A DNA stretch of 64,000 nt from contig NZ_FXZM01000005.1 in NCBI RefSeq assembly GCF_900169175.1, positions 1 to 64,000 on the forward strand, read 5' to 3'. Shown here one piece after another: positions 34,246-42,850 of this stretch. Numbering within the stretch: the first letter of the stretch is position 1; every line of letters starts with the position of its first letter. The notes under the pieces were generated by a model that worked only from the letters and a program-made list of their open reading frames with translations, was not told the origin of the DNA and searched no databases. Made by a program: the position numbers and the translations under genes. This DNA is from Brevibacterium jeotgali. GTDB lineage: Bacteria; Actinomycetota; Actinomycetes; Actinomycetales; Brevibacteriaceae.

Positions 34246-34297
34246 CATGACGCAGGGCGCGGATGACGTTCGTTCGTCGTCCGCGCCCTGCGTCATG
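34246..34297. terminator. 18-bp perfect hairpin after mscL
   Basis: CATGACGCAGGGCGCGGA (34246-34263) pairs fully with 34280-34297. The 16-base loop has a further GACG/CGTC pair. It lies at the convergent junction with the helicase operon. Confidence 0.8.
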
Positions 34298-34320
34298 TCA
34301 GTGACCGGAATTCGCGCCAC

Positions 34321-34369
34321 TGCTGCACGCACGCGACCGCTGCACGCACACGAGTGCTGCACTCACGTG
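34321..34369. repeat. Degenerate 15-18 bp tandem repeat, three units
   Basis: TGCTGCACGCAC-type units, lying across the stop of the small leftward ORF at 34363. Confidence 0.55.
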
Positions 34370-34578
34370 TCGTCGTCGTGCGAAACAGAGGGTTCACCGC
34401 GAGGCGGAGCCCAGTGCGGGGGCCGCTCCGCCAGGTGCCGCTCCAGGTCGGTGCGCGCCTGAGCCGTCGAGGCGTCGTCGGATTCGGGATCAGCCACGTT
34501 GCCCAGCAGCCTCCGGTAGCGGGCTATCGCGGCCTGCGCGGCGGGGCTGAGGTTCTGGGGAGCGTCAGACGCGCCCAC
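34363..34578 (-). CDS. Small hypothetical protein coupled to the helicase-like gene
   Basis: 71 residues, no recognised family. It has a helical core 'PAAQAAIARYRRLLGNV', then an acidic 'ADPESDDASTAQARTDLERHLAERPPHW' part (split: ADPESDD, ARTDLERHLAERPPHW), and ends in an acidic HDDDT tail. The GTG start lies five bases after the stop of the 1636-residue gene, with GAGGGG of that gene's end as SD, so it is almost surely in the same mRNA. No transmembrane helix or signal. It may be a partner of the helicase-like protein; function unknown. Confidence 0.55.
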   Translation of the reverse strand: MGASDAPQNLSPAAQAAIARYRRLLGNVADPESDDASTAQARTDLERHLAERPPHWAPPRGEPSVSHDDDT

Positions 34579-34583
34579 TGTCG

Positions 34584-37500
34584 TCAGCCCCTCTGAGCCG
34601 GTGATCCGGGGCCGGCAGCATCCGCGTCAGCCGCAGCTGCGTCGGCATCGGGCTCCTGATCCGCGTCGACTCTGCTCTGCACGGCAGTGTCGTCACGATC
34701 GTCGTCACCCAGGTCGTCGGTCTCGTCCACCGGATCCTGTGCATCTGCCGTCGTGGCAGGCTCCGCACTGTCAGCGCCGGCGACACCATCTGCCTCGGCA
34801 ACGCTGTCATCGCTGTCGACGCTGTCATCCCCCGCAACATCGTCTGTCTCGGCGCCCCCGGGCCCCGCGGCCTGTGTCCATTCCCTCAGGCCGGCGTCCC
34901 GCAGTTCCGCGTGGCGGAGGCTGTCCGTGTCGTACGAGGGGATGATCTGGTCGGCCGGGACCGCTTCCGGCGCTGCCTCGGCATCCTGCGCGTCGTCGTC
35001 CACGACGGCACCGGTCGCCGGCACCGTGACCGCGGCAGCCTGTTCCGCAGCACGCTGCGCGGCCCGGCGCTGGGCGCGGGTCATCGGAGCGTTCGACGTC
35101 TGCTCAGCTGCGGCCGGATCCTCGGAGTCCTGCTCACTGCGCGCCGATGAGTTCGACGCCGCGCGCTTCGACGCCGCCACCCACGCGCGGTACGCCTTCA
35201 CCGCAGTGTCCAGAGCGGACTCAGTCCGAGCCGAGCGCAGCTTCTGTGCCAATGCGGCACGCAGCTGCTCCTTGAGATCCGTATCGGAGCGGGACACTCC
35301 ATCCGACTGGATCCACTCGATCATCGCGATGAGCTGCTCATCGGTGTACATGTGCATCGGCAGGCCGGACGCCACGCGGGGGCGGCTGCCCTGGCGATCG
35401 ACGACGACCGCCGCGGCGCGGGCTGCATTGAGCAGTGCCTGCGGAGACAGTTCCTCGACGGTCTCCTTCCACGCCTCGAAGAGACGGTTCGCCTGACGCT
35501 GCGGATCGACGAACGCGTCCGTCGTCCAGATGCGCACGGACCTCCACCCACGCCGTGCCAACTGCTCCGGGCGCAGGCGTTCACGCTGGCGGATGCTCTC
35601 CGTGTTCGCATACATCGCGCCGTCCGATTCGACGGCGACGACCATGCCGTGGACGGCATCCGCAGAGTTCGCGATCGCCAGGTCGATGCCCTGGTAGTCG
35701 AGGTGGGCGAGCACGCCCTTGCGGCTGAGCCGTTCCGCGAGGTCGGTCACGATCGGATCACCCAGTTCCGCTGCGGGCTCTGTCGCGATGCGGTTGGCCT
35801 CCTCGCGGTCACTGCGCACCATCGCGCCGGTGCCGGTCACAGCACCGTAGGTGCGCTCAGTCGGTTCTCCACCTGCTGCGATCTCACCGAGCAGGGCCGG
35901 CAGCAGAGCTGCGCCGTGGTCCAGTCGAGCGGGGTCGAAATCGTCCGCTTCGAACGCGGAGACCACGGTGAGGCGCCTGCGCGCACGAGTGACCGCCGCG
36001 GCCAGGAGCCTGTCGCCTCCGGGCTGGGACAGCGGGCCGAAGGAATGGATGACACGTCCGTGCCGAGTGCGGCCGTATCCCAGGGACAGGATGACTGCGT
36101 CGCGATCCATGCCCTGGATCTGCTCGCAGTCCGTGACGACGAACGGCTCCTTCTCCGGGTCCTCGAAGAACGCTGCGACATAGGGGAACTGTCTGATCGC
36201 CTTCTGGATCCCCGCAGCGACCCGCTGTGCATGCCACGGCGTCAGCGTGATGACTGCGAGCGACTGACGCGCACGGGTGCGCGCGTGCCGGGTGACGAGG
36301 TCGACGACCTTCTCCACTTCGACGTCGAGACTCTCGACCTGTCCCGTCGCTGTGTCCGGCGTGCCCATCGCGTCGGGGACATAGGCGAACTCCAGTCCGC
36401 TGCCCTCCCCCGTGAGCGCGGTGGGCACCGTCCGGATGTGCGCGTCGTAGAAGTGACGATTGGCCAGTTCCACGAGCTCCAGAGGAGAGACGCGGTAGCT
36501 GGTGTGCAGTCGATGCAGCGGCAGGAACTCGGCCAGATCCTCCCAGACGCTCTGCGGCGCCTCTTCCGGTGTCAGTGCGCGCCGGTCGACAGTGACGCTG
36601 AAGTCACGAGGACCGGGCAGGCGCATATCGCCCAGAGCGATGACCTGCTTGGCACGCGCCAGCGCCGGGAGGACTTCGGAGGTCGTGAGGCGCCCGGCAT
36701 CCGCCAGGACGACGGTGTCGAAGAGCGGCACGTCTGCGAAGAGCTCCGGCACCTGGAAGGGGGTCACCGTCCACACGGGCGCAAGGGTCGTGACGATGTC
36801 CGGTGCTCGTGCGGTGATCTCCGCGACCGTCGGCCGGTCGGACCGCAGTGTGTCACGGACGACCTGGGCCTGATCGCGCTGCTCCGCGATCGCTCGCTTC
36901 CACCTGCGTGCGTGCCCGTAGCGCAGGCGGGAGGCGCCGGCTGCGACGTACTGGCGGTCGGAGACCCTGTAGTCCGCCGCGATGCGATGGAGGACGGCAC
37001 CGTCATGAGCACCGATCAGCGCATCTGCGCCGGCAAGATCCTGAAGGATCGTCGCCCACAGCGCCAGATCGAATTCGAGCCCCACGACTTCGTGGGCGAC
37101 GCGGCGGTCCCGCAGGTCGTCGAGCAGCTCACTCAGACCCGCGTCGCGCAGTGCATCGTCCGTGCGGGTCCGTGCCGGGAGGTCGCTCAGCGACTCGTTC
37201 TCCTCGGCAAGGGCCTGCAGACGCGCTTCGAGCTCTTCGACGAGCATGTCTTCGAGCTCGCCGCCGTCGGGGGTCGTGGCCAGAGTGGGGACGAGTGCCG
37301 AAAGCTCCGCGGACAGGGCCCGGTACTCGGCGACCGCTTCCGGGATCCCGCGGGGCACCTTGGGTCGGATATCGCCGCCGGCGAGCTCCTTGAGCTCGCG
37401 TCGCTGCTTCGACGCGGCGAGCAGCCCTGCGTGCATGTCTGCGACCTGGGCACCGGGACGCAGGAATTCGCGTGCGGCCTTCTTCAGCCGATTGCGCTCG

Positions 37501-39494
37501 AAGAGGCCCATGTCGCGCCCTGCCTGCGCCCGGTACTCAGCTGTGCCGGTGGCGGCGATGAGGTCGCTCAGGCTGTGCTCGAAGACGTCCGGACTGAACA
37601 CATCGAGCGTCTGCCGGAGCTCCTGCAGCAGCAGGAGCGCTCGGCCCCACGCACCGATGGTGCGTTCGGGGTTCAGACCCGATTCGCGCAGCACGGGCAG
37701 CGCGACGCGAGAGAATTCCGGGACCAGCTCGACGGACTTCTTCGCCCGCTCCTGCGCGCGGCTCACTTCGTCACTCGAGTCGACGCGTGCACCGAACCAG
37801 ACGGTGTCGCTCACCTCCATCGTGAACGCGCCCATCCGCGACAGCTCGAGCAGCTGCGTCCTGAGATCCGCGCGGTCCTCCGCGGACAGCTCCAGGATCG
37901 TGCGGTCGAACCGCACACTCGTCGACGGACCGGGCCTCACCGCTGTGAGTGCGGCCAGTCGCTCCATCACTTCATATGCGGAGACGCCCCACGGTTCACG
38001 GATGCGGTGCAGGGACTCTGCGTGCTCACGCAGCGCGGCGCGCTGTTCGGAGAGTCGGTCCACCAGGCCGGTGAGCTCCGGCTGCGGCGCGCGCTCCGCA
38101 GAGCTGATGAGGCGGATGAGGCTGCGGCGGAGAGATTCTCCGTCACCGCGGCCGTCGATCGCGAAGCCCTCGAGGCCCGCCTGGGCCATCCTCTGCGAGA
38201 AGTCGCCCAGTTCGTCCTCGTCCTGCGCCACGTAGAGGACACTGCGGCCGGAGTGCGTCAGCGAGGTCGCCAATGCCACGGCCAGCTGTGTCGCACCCGT
38301 GCCGGGAGGAGTGTCGACGACGACGGAGGCGCCGTCCAGAGCAGCATCGACCACGGCCTGCTGGTCGCCGTCAACGTCGATCGCGAGGAACTCTTCGTGC
38401 GGAGCGCGGTCGGGAAGAGCACGCGGCCCCTGGTCCGCGGGGTCGGACGTGTCGATGCGCTCTGTCGGCACACCGTCGCCCCCCGCACCCGCGGCCGAGT
38501 CCGCGTCCGACTTCTTCCCCGCGTCCGCGCTCGTGCCTGCGTCCGCACTCGCCCCCGAATCCGAGGTCGCCACGGTGCGCGTGTCTGCGTGTCCGTCTGG
38601 GCCTGCATCTGCGCCTGGGCCAGAGTCTGCGACTGCGCCTGAATCTGCGCCCGGAGCCGCATCAGCGTCAACACCCCCGTCCGCGTCTGCGTCCGCGTCC
38701 GTCCCTGCGTCTGCCCGGGTGCTGGGCTGACGGAAGCCGACGCGGGCCTCGGCATCGCCTGCGAGCGCGCGCAGCAGCGGATGCTCCTCCGGCAGCGATT
38801 CGGACGCGTACGGCACCGTGATGTTCGCGAACGTCGACACGACGAGCCGCTCGTTCACGAGCATGCCGAGCACCGGACGGGTGAGCGTCCGGAGCCGGTT
38901 GAAGACGGGGGCCGGGTCGAAGCCGTGGGCCAGCCCCGTCGCAGCGACCCATTCGTCGACGTCGACGACGACGTCGTGCTCCTGGCGCAGATATTCCACG
39001 AGTGCCGGGTTGATGCGGACTTCCTCGGAGAGGCTGATCTCGTAGTCGTCGACGCTGCTGCCGCGCGGCAGCAGGTGCACGTTGCGCAGGATGACGGGAG
39101 CCGCGAAGTCTTCGCGGCCGTTGCCCTTCGGCCGGTTCCACGACGCGAAGCCGATCGCCAGCTGCGCGGCGGCGATGCCGCGCTGGCGATGGAGCTGGTC
39201 CGCCTTGCTGCGGATCGACCGGGCGCGCCTGCGCGCGTCGGCGAGGTGCTCGGGATCGCGCAGGAGGCTCGAGAGCCGAGTCGCGCGGCCCGCGAGCAGC
39301 TGGGCGAGGCCGGAGGGGTGGGCGCCGGTCAGATCGATCGATCCGTCGCGAGACTCACGGAAGTGCAGCATCGTGTCGCGACCGCCGATCCGGGCAGCCT
39401 GAGCCCTCCAGTCGGCGAACACGTCGTCGACTGACGGGGGAAGAACGGAAGCAGATTCTGACACGTCTCCGACACTACCGGGTCGCACGGACAC
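34584..39494 (-). CDS. SF1 (COG1112-type) helicase-like protein fused to a Vsr-like nuclease domain
   Basis: 1636 residues. Residues 1-255 form a DUF4011-like start, and 258-340 an Ala/Asp/Gly low-complexity insert. The Walker A equivalent is TPPGTGATQL, with Ala401 where Lys is expected; the Walker B equivalent is 'VVLADAGRL' with D932-A933-G934 instead of D-E-A. Late helicase motifs persist ('IQGMDRDAVILSLGYGR', 'AAAVTRARRRLTVV'). A C-terminal restriction-like domain follows: 'GIDLAIA', E1289-S-D1291-G, 'RQRERLRPEQLARRGWRSVRIWTTDAF', with 'MYAN' where relatives tend to have a His. The last 90 residues are very acidic. The start is uncertain (GTG 39494 or GTG 39464). Confidence 0.75.
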   Translation of the reverse strand: MSVRPGSVGDVSESASVLPPSVDDVFADWRAQAARIGGRDTMLHFRESRDGSIDLTGAHPSGLAQLLAGRATRLSSLLRDPEHLADARRRARSIRSKADQLHRQRGIAAAQLAIGFASWNRPKGNGREDFAAPVILRNVHLLPRGSSVDDYEISLSEEVRINPALVEYLRQEHDVVVDVDEWVAATGLAHGFDPAPVFNRLRTLTRPVLGMLVNERLVVSTFANITVPYASESLPEEHPLLRALAGDAEARVGFRQPSTRADAGTDADADADGGVDADAAPGADSGAVADSGPGADAGPDGHADTRTVATSDSGASADAGTSADAGKKSDADSAAGAGGDGVPTERIDTSDPADQGPRALPDRAPHEEFLAIDVDGDQQAVVDAALDGASVVVDTPPGTGATQLAVALATSLTHSGRSVLYVAQDEDELGDFSQRMAQAGLEGFAIDGRGDGESLRRSLIRLISSAERAPQPELTGLVDRLSEQRAALREHAESLHRIREPWGVSAYEVMERLAALTAVRPGPSTSVRFDRTILELSAEDRADLRTQLLELSRMGAFTMEVSDTVWFGARVDSSDEVSRAQERAKKSVELVPEFSRVALPVLRESGLNPERTIGAWGRALLLLQELRQTLDVFSPDVFEHSLSDLIAATGTAEYRAQAGRDMGLFERNRLKKAAREFLRPGAQVADMHAGLLAASKQRRELKELAGGDIRPKVPRGIPEAVAEYRALSAELSALVPTLATTPDGGELEDMLVEELEARLQALAEENESLSDLPARTRTDDALRDAGLSELLDDLRDRRVAHEVVGLEFDLALWATILQDLAGADALIGAHDGAVLHRIAADYRVSDRQYVAAGASRLRYGHARRWKRAIAEQRDQAQVVRDTLRSDRPTVAEITARAPDIVTTLAPVWTVTPFQVPELFADVPLFDTVVLADAGRLTTSEVLPALARAKQVIALGDMRLPGPRDFSVTVDRRALTPEEAPQSVWEDLAEFLPLHRLHTSYRVSPLELVELANRHFYDAHIRTVPTALTGEGSGLEFAYVPDAMGTPDTATGQVESLDVEVEKVVDLVTRHARTRARQSLAVITLTPWHAQRVAAGIQKAIRQFPYVAAFFEDPEKEPFVVTDCEQIQGMDRDAVILSLGYGRTRHGRVIHSFGPLSQPGGDRLLAAAVTRARRRLTVVSAFEADDFDPARLDHGAALLPALLGEIAAGGEPTERTYGAVTGTGAMVRSDREEANRIATEPAAELGDPIVTDLAERLSRKGVLAHLDYQGIDLAIANSADAVHGMVVAVESDGAMYANTESIRQRERLRPEQLARRGWRSVRIWTTDAFVDPQRQANRLFEAWKETVEELSPQALLNAARAAAVVVDRQGSRPRVASGLPMHMYTDEQLIAMIEWIQSDGVSRSDTDLKEQLRAALAQKLRSARTESALDTAVKAYRAWVAASKRAASNSSARSEQDSEDPAAAEQTSNAPMTRAQRRAAQRAAEQAAAVTVPATGAVVDDDAQDAEAAPEAVPADQIIPSYDTDSLRHAELRDAGLREWTQAAGPGGAETDDVAGDDSVDSDDSVAEADGVAGADSAEPATTADAQDPVDETDDLGDDDRDDTAVQSRVDADQEPDADAAAADADAAGPGSPAQRG

Positions 39495-39605
39495 GGCACG
39501 ATGCGGCGCACCGAGGACGATGGATTTTCCGGGGGACGCCTGATCTGCGGCCCCTTCCGCCGCGCATGCGCCGCCAGAATCCGCCCCGTGGGGAGCGGGC
39601 CGGGA

Positions 39606-39634
39606 TTCGCACAGGCGTGGACAACCAGTAGTAT
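39606..39634 (+). promoter_or_regulatory. tRNA-Arg promoter
   Basis: TTCGCA (39606-39611), 17 bases, TAGTAT (39629-39634), 33 bases before the tRNA. Confidence 0.6.
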
Positions 39635-39666
39635 GGCGATGTTCGCGCGCATGAGCCCGCGAACAC

Positions 39667-39742
39667 GCCCCCGTAGCTCAGGGGATAGAGCACCGCTCTC
39701 CTAAAGCGGGTGTCGGCAGTTCGAATCTGCCCGGGGGCGCCA
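39667..39742 (+). tRNA. tRNA-Arg (anticodon CCT)
   Basis: 76 bases with encoded CCA. Acceptor GCCCCCG/CGGGGGC, D-stem GCTC/GAGC, anticodon stem CCGCT/AGCGG with loop CTCCTAA (anticodon CCT, reads AGG), T-arm GGCAG-TTCGAAT-CTGCC. All stems pair fully. Confidence 0.97.
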
Positions 39743-39822
39743 CATCGACTGCTCGGACCGCATGTCCGGGCCATGCCACGCCTTCGGGCGATCCCGTTCA
39801 CTCAGGCCGGTGGGCGCTGCGC

Positions 39823-40914
39823 TCACAGGACGGCGCACCCGCTCAGCAGGGCCACGGCGCCGGCCGCGTGGACTCCCACCCCCGCCGCGGACACCGGCGC
39901 GATGAGCACCGCGAGGCCCGCACCCGGCCACCGCCGGGGGCGCTGGCGACGGCCCACCAGGGACGCCACCCGTGCACTCGGTCCGTCCTCTCGGCGTCCT
40001 CCTCGCACCGGCGATCCTTCCCGCGGACTTCCGCCTGTCGCCCCCAGGACGGACAGTGCTCCCGCAGCGGGGACCTCCGGTCCTGCAACCGAGGCCGTCT
40101 CCACCGCCGAGGCACCGGCCGCCTCGGGTGCCCGGGGGCGCTCGGCCTCCTGCAGCTTCACGAGCGCGCTCACGAGCGCGCCCGTCCCGACCGTGCGCAG
40201 CGCTCCCGCGTCCGCGTCGATCTCCAGCAGGTCCAGCACCGTCCGTTCGCACGTCGCGATGAAGGGGATCCAGCGCAGCGGCGCCGCGGTTCCCCTCGCG
40301 AGGGCGGCGATGAGGTGGTGCCGATGCTCCACGTGGATCGCTTCGTGTGCGACGACGGCACGCAGCTCCTCCTCGTCGAGGAGGTCGACGGCACCACGGG
40401 AGACCACGATTCCGCCGCACCGCGCCGGCAGTGCATAGGCGAAGGCCGTCCGGTCCTCGTCCACCCGCACCCGCACACCGGCGACGCATGAGGTCGCACG
40501 GAGGTCGGCACGGGCAGAGCGGCACGCCCGCGGAATCAGGACCACGAGCTCCCGCAGCAGGGAGGCGGCGATCACAGCGATGGTGAGCGCGGACGCTCCG
40601 ATGAGGACCGCGCTCGGTATGCCCACCGGGACCGGCTGCTCGGAGAACGGGTTGGTCGCCGCGAGGCACTGCCGACAGACCTCACCCGCTGCACCCGGCA
40701 CCAGGCCGGGGCCGGTCACCGACCACGTGAGGACTGGGCCGACGGAGATGAGCGCCAGCACCCATGCCGCACCCCCCACGGCGACGGCGGCGATCGCAGT
40801 CCTCGGGCGCAAGGAGAGCTGGGGCCGCACCGCGCCGAGCGCTGCGGGCCCCGCGAACGCGACGCAGACGAGGGCTGCGAGCAGGGCCGCCGCGAGGACG
40901 AGCGCACCGGGCAT
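39823..40914 (-). CDS. M56-family (BlaR1/MecR1-like) membrane metalloprotease
   Basis: 363 residues. Three N-terminal helices before residue 120, a cytosolic loop with the zinc site H190-E191-A-I-H194 ('VVAHEAIHVEHRHH'), and 'EIDADAGALRTVG' supplying the third ligand. A Pro/Gly/Arg-rich linker and a hydrophobic end follow. BlaR1-type proteases cleave the BlaI repressor on signal. Unlike BlaR1 there is no penicillin-binding sensor domain, so the signal differs. It follows the BlaI gene with one base between stop and start. A pair of Cys (CRQC near 83-86) in an extracytoplasmic loop could be a redox sensor; this is inference. Confidence 0.82.
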   Translation of the reverse strand: MPGALVLAAALLAALVCVAFAGPAALGAVRPQLSLRPRTAIAAVAVGGAAWVLALISVGPVLTWSVTGPGLVPGAAGEVCRQCLAATNPFSEQPVPVGIPSAVLIGASALTIAVIAASLLRELVVLIPRACRSARADLRATSCVAGVRVRVDEDRTAFAYALPARCGGIVVSRGAVDLLDEEELRAVVAHEAIHVEHRHHLIAALARGTAAPLRWIPFIATCERTVLDLLEIDADAGALRTVGTGALVSALVKLQEAERPRAPEAAGASAVETASVAGPEVPAAGALSVLGATGGSPREGSPVRGGRREDGPSARVASLVGRRQRPRRWPGAGLAVLIAPVSAAGVGVHAAGAVALLSGCAVL

Positions 40915-40915
40915 G

Positions 40916-41281
40916 TCAGCGCTCCCCGTCCTGGGTGCGCAGGTGCTCGCGGAGCAGGTCGAGGTCCTCCGCGGACATCGAGTCCGCGAAGCGGAGGATC
41001 GTCGCCGACCGGTCGCGGCTGGCGGCGAGCACCCCGCCCATGACGGCGGCATCATGGTCCTCGCGGCTGGTGACCGGCTCGTAGGACGTCGAGCGACCCT
41101 CACGACGCGCCCGCACGTACCGCTTGCGCTTGAGATTCGTGAGCACCGTCGCGATCGTCGTGTACGCGGGGTCGGTGGGCAGCGCGTCGATGACCTGTCG
41201 CACAGTCAGCGCACCGCGATCCCACAGGATCTCGAGGACCTGCCTCTCCAGGGGGCCGAGCGCCCGGGGCTGTCGTTCCAC
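40916..41281 (-). CDS. BlaI/MecI/CopY-family transcriptional repressor
   Basis: 121 residues. Winged helix: 'LGPLERQVLEILWDRGALTVRQVIDALP' (split at 15), 'AYTTIATVLTNLKRKRYVRARREGR', the hallmark T-T-I-A-T-V-L-T-N-L recognition helix, then a dimerisation part 'ATILRFADSMSAEDLDLLREHL'. GTG start with AGGAGG. It precedes M56, and both form the classic two-gene sensor. The likely operator is the run of ACTA/TAGT boxes at 42012-42050, between this operon and dsbA-ccdA. Confidence 0.92.
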   Translation of the reverse strand: MERQPRALGPLERQVLEILWDRGALTVRQVIDALPTDPAYTTIATVLTNLKRKRYVRARREGRSTSYEPVTSREDHDAAVMGGVLAASRDRSATILRFADSMSAEDLDLLREHLRTQDGER

Positions 41282-41328
41282 CGTCCTCCTCGTCTCTGCC
41301 GCAGGTGACGCGCACTCACGGCGTCCGG

Positions 41329-41955
41329 TCACGCCGACGCCGTGGATCGGGGCCTCGGCACGGGACACACCACCATTCCCTGCAGCCGCCACAGCAGTGC
41401 GTACCCGGTGAGGGCGAGCGCCAGCACCGCGAGGATCGGCTGCAGCGGTGCGAAGTACGTCAGCGCCCCCGTGTAGCCCAGCGCCAGGAGCGCGACCTTG
41501 TTGCAGACCGGGCATCCGACGGCGAACCACGCGAGCACCGTTCCGAGCATACCCATGCGGCCGCCTCGGGAGACGGCCGCCGACTGCGGCGGGGAGTCTG
41601 CACCGTCCCGGTCGTCGCCTCCAGCGGCGGTCCCACCGACGCGCACGTACGTCGCGGCGAGCATGCCCGTGAGCGCTGCCATGAGGACGAGGACGGGCAC
41701 GTTCCACCAGACGGGCGGGATGTCGCGCGTGAAGACGGGGTTGGGGATGAGCACGGTCGCCGCACCGATGAGGACCCCGACCATCACTGCGACCGCCACG
41801 GCGACCCAGGTGCGCCACCGCGTCCAGGTGCGCAGGGCCAGCAGCACCGCGCGGACGTCGATTCGCCAGGGCATCCGCGCCGTCCCACGGGCGGGCGTCA
41901 CGTTCTCACGGCCCGTCGTCCCCGGACCGCCCTTCGACGGCTGTGGCACCGGCAC
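41329..41955 (-). CDS. Four-helix membrane protein with C-P-V-C motif
   Basis: 208 residues, about four or five membrane helices: 'WVAVAVAVMVGVLIGAATVL', 'VPVLVLMAALTGMLAATYV', 'MLGTVLAWFAVG', 'ILAVLALALTGYALLW'. The conserved feature is C148-P-V-C151 in 'VGCPVCNKVALLALG', placed at the end of a helix, like a VKOR/DsbB-type redox pair or a metal site. AAGGAGG at five bases fixes GTG 41955. It is the first gene of the leftward run with BlaI and M56, and divergent from DsbA-CcdA. A role in quinone- or thiol-linked electron transfer is inferred from motif and neighbours. Confidence 0.7.
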   Translation of the reverse strand: MPVPQPSKGGPGTTGRENVTPARGTARMPWRIDVRAVLLALRTWTRWRTWVAVAVAVMVGVLIGAATVLIPNPVFTRDIPPVWWNVPVLVLMAALTGMLAATYVRVGGTAAGGDDRDGADSPPQSAAVSRGGRMGMLGTVLAWFAVGCPVCNKVALLALGYTGALTYFAPLQPILAVLALALTGYALLWRLQGMVVCPVPRPRSTASA

Positions 41956-42011
41956 GGCGTCCTCCTTCGGTCAGCGTCGTCTCATGACGCCGCGTGCGGC
42001 GTCTCCTGCAT

Positions 42012-42050
42012 GACTATGCACATTAGTCGACTATGCTCCATAGTAGTAGT
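42012..42050. promoter_or_regulatory. Cluster of BlaI-type half-sites in the divergent promoter
   Basis: GACTA-TGCACAT-TAGTC (42012-42028), TAGTCGACTA (42024-42033) and ACTATG-CTC-CATAGT (42030-42044) overlap, followed by two more TAGT words. BlaI/MecI operators elsewhere are built of TACA/TGTA or ACTA/TAGT arms. The site lies 57 bases before the leftward and 40 before the rightward start. Confidence 0.7.
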
Positions 42051-42089
42051 CAGCTCGACACTCCCGCCCCCACGCATCAGGAGGCCCTC

Positions 42090-42845
42090 ATGGCCGCACG
42101 CTCTCCGCGCCCGCGCAGCAGGTGGTGGATCCCCGTCACCGTCGTCGTCGCAGCAGCCGCGCTCGTGCTCGCGATCCTCGTGATCGACCGGGGGGACGTC
42201 GACGAGGCGGACGAATCCGTCGCGCAGGACTCAGACACCGCCGGCGCACAGGAGCACAGCGCCGCCACCGACGTCGAGCACCCGGAGCACGCCGCCTTCA
42301 CCGAGGCGGAGACCCGCGACGAGGACGATGTCCAGGCGATCGGGCCGGTCGACGCACCGGTGGTGCTCGTCGTCTTCTCCGACTACCAGTGCCCGTACTG
42401 CGCATCCTGGTCCGCCGACACCCTGCCGTCGATGATGGACTACGCGGACACCGGGGACCTGCGCATCGAATGGCGCGACGTCAACGTGTTCGGAGACGCC
42501 TCCGAGCAGGCGGCGAAGGCGGCGCACGCCGCCGGCCGCCAGGGCTCGTTCTGGGAGTTCCACGACGAACTGTTCACCGGCGGGGAGCACCGCTCGCCCG
42601 ACGACCTGACCGCGGAGGCGCTCACGGACACAGCCGAAGGCATGGGCCTCGACACCGCACAGTTCGACGAGGACCTGGAGTCCGACGAGACGCAGGAGGC
42701 GATCGACGAGTACGCACAGATGGGAGTGGAGCTCGGCGCGTTCTCGACCCCCGCATTCCTGGTGGGCGGCGAACCGATCGTCGGCGCTCAGCCCACGGAC
42801 GTGTTCACCGAGGCCGTCGACACCGCGCTCGCGGCACAGAGCTGA
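42090..42845 (+). CDS. DsbA-like thiol-disulfide oxidoreductase
   Basis: 251 residues. N-terminal anchor helix (WWIPVTVVVAAAALVLAILV), an acidic linker of about 45 residues, then a thioredoxin-fold DsbA domain with C101-P-Y-C104 ('FSDYQCPYCASW'), the inserted helical part 'FWEFHDELFTGGEHRSPDDLT', and cis-Pro in 'FSTPAFLVGG'. It catalyses disulfide formation or exchange in extracytoplasmic proteins. ATG 42090 has AGGAGG. CcdA follows after five bases, so this oxidoreductase is probably kept in a fixed redox state by that membrane carrier. Confidence 0.92.
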   Translation: MAARSPRPRSRWWIPVTVVVAAAALVLAILVIDRGDVDEADESVAQDSDTAGAQEHSAATDVEHPEHAAFTEAETRDEDDVQAIGPVDAPVVLVVFSDYQCPYCASWSADTLPSMMDYADTGDLRIEWRDVNVFGDASEQAAKAAHAAGRQGSFWEFHDELFTGGEHRSPDDLTAEALTDTAEGMGLDTAQFDEDLESDETQEAIDEYAQMGVELGAFSTPAFLVGGEPIVGAQPTDVFTEAVDTALAAQS

Positions 42846-42850
42846 TCCGC

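Noticed and set aside
35352-38642. 1096-codon open frame on the + strand opposite the helicase-like gene
   Set aside because: His/Arg/Asp/Gln-rich composition without hydrophobic cores, wholly antisense to a gene with clear motifs; a high-GC shadow frame.
39475-39801. Leftward frame over the tRNA, with a run reading GAPGQIRTADTRFRRAVLYP
   Set aside because: This is the well-known spurious protein read antisense through a tRNA; the tRNA folds perfectly and owns the sequence.
39823-40914. Beta-lactamase sensor BlaR1
   Set aside because: HExxH protease and BlaI partner fit, but no penicillin-binding domain and no beta-lactamase gene nearby; called M56 only.
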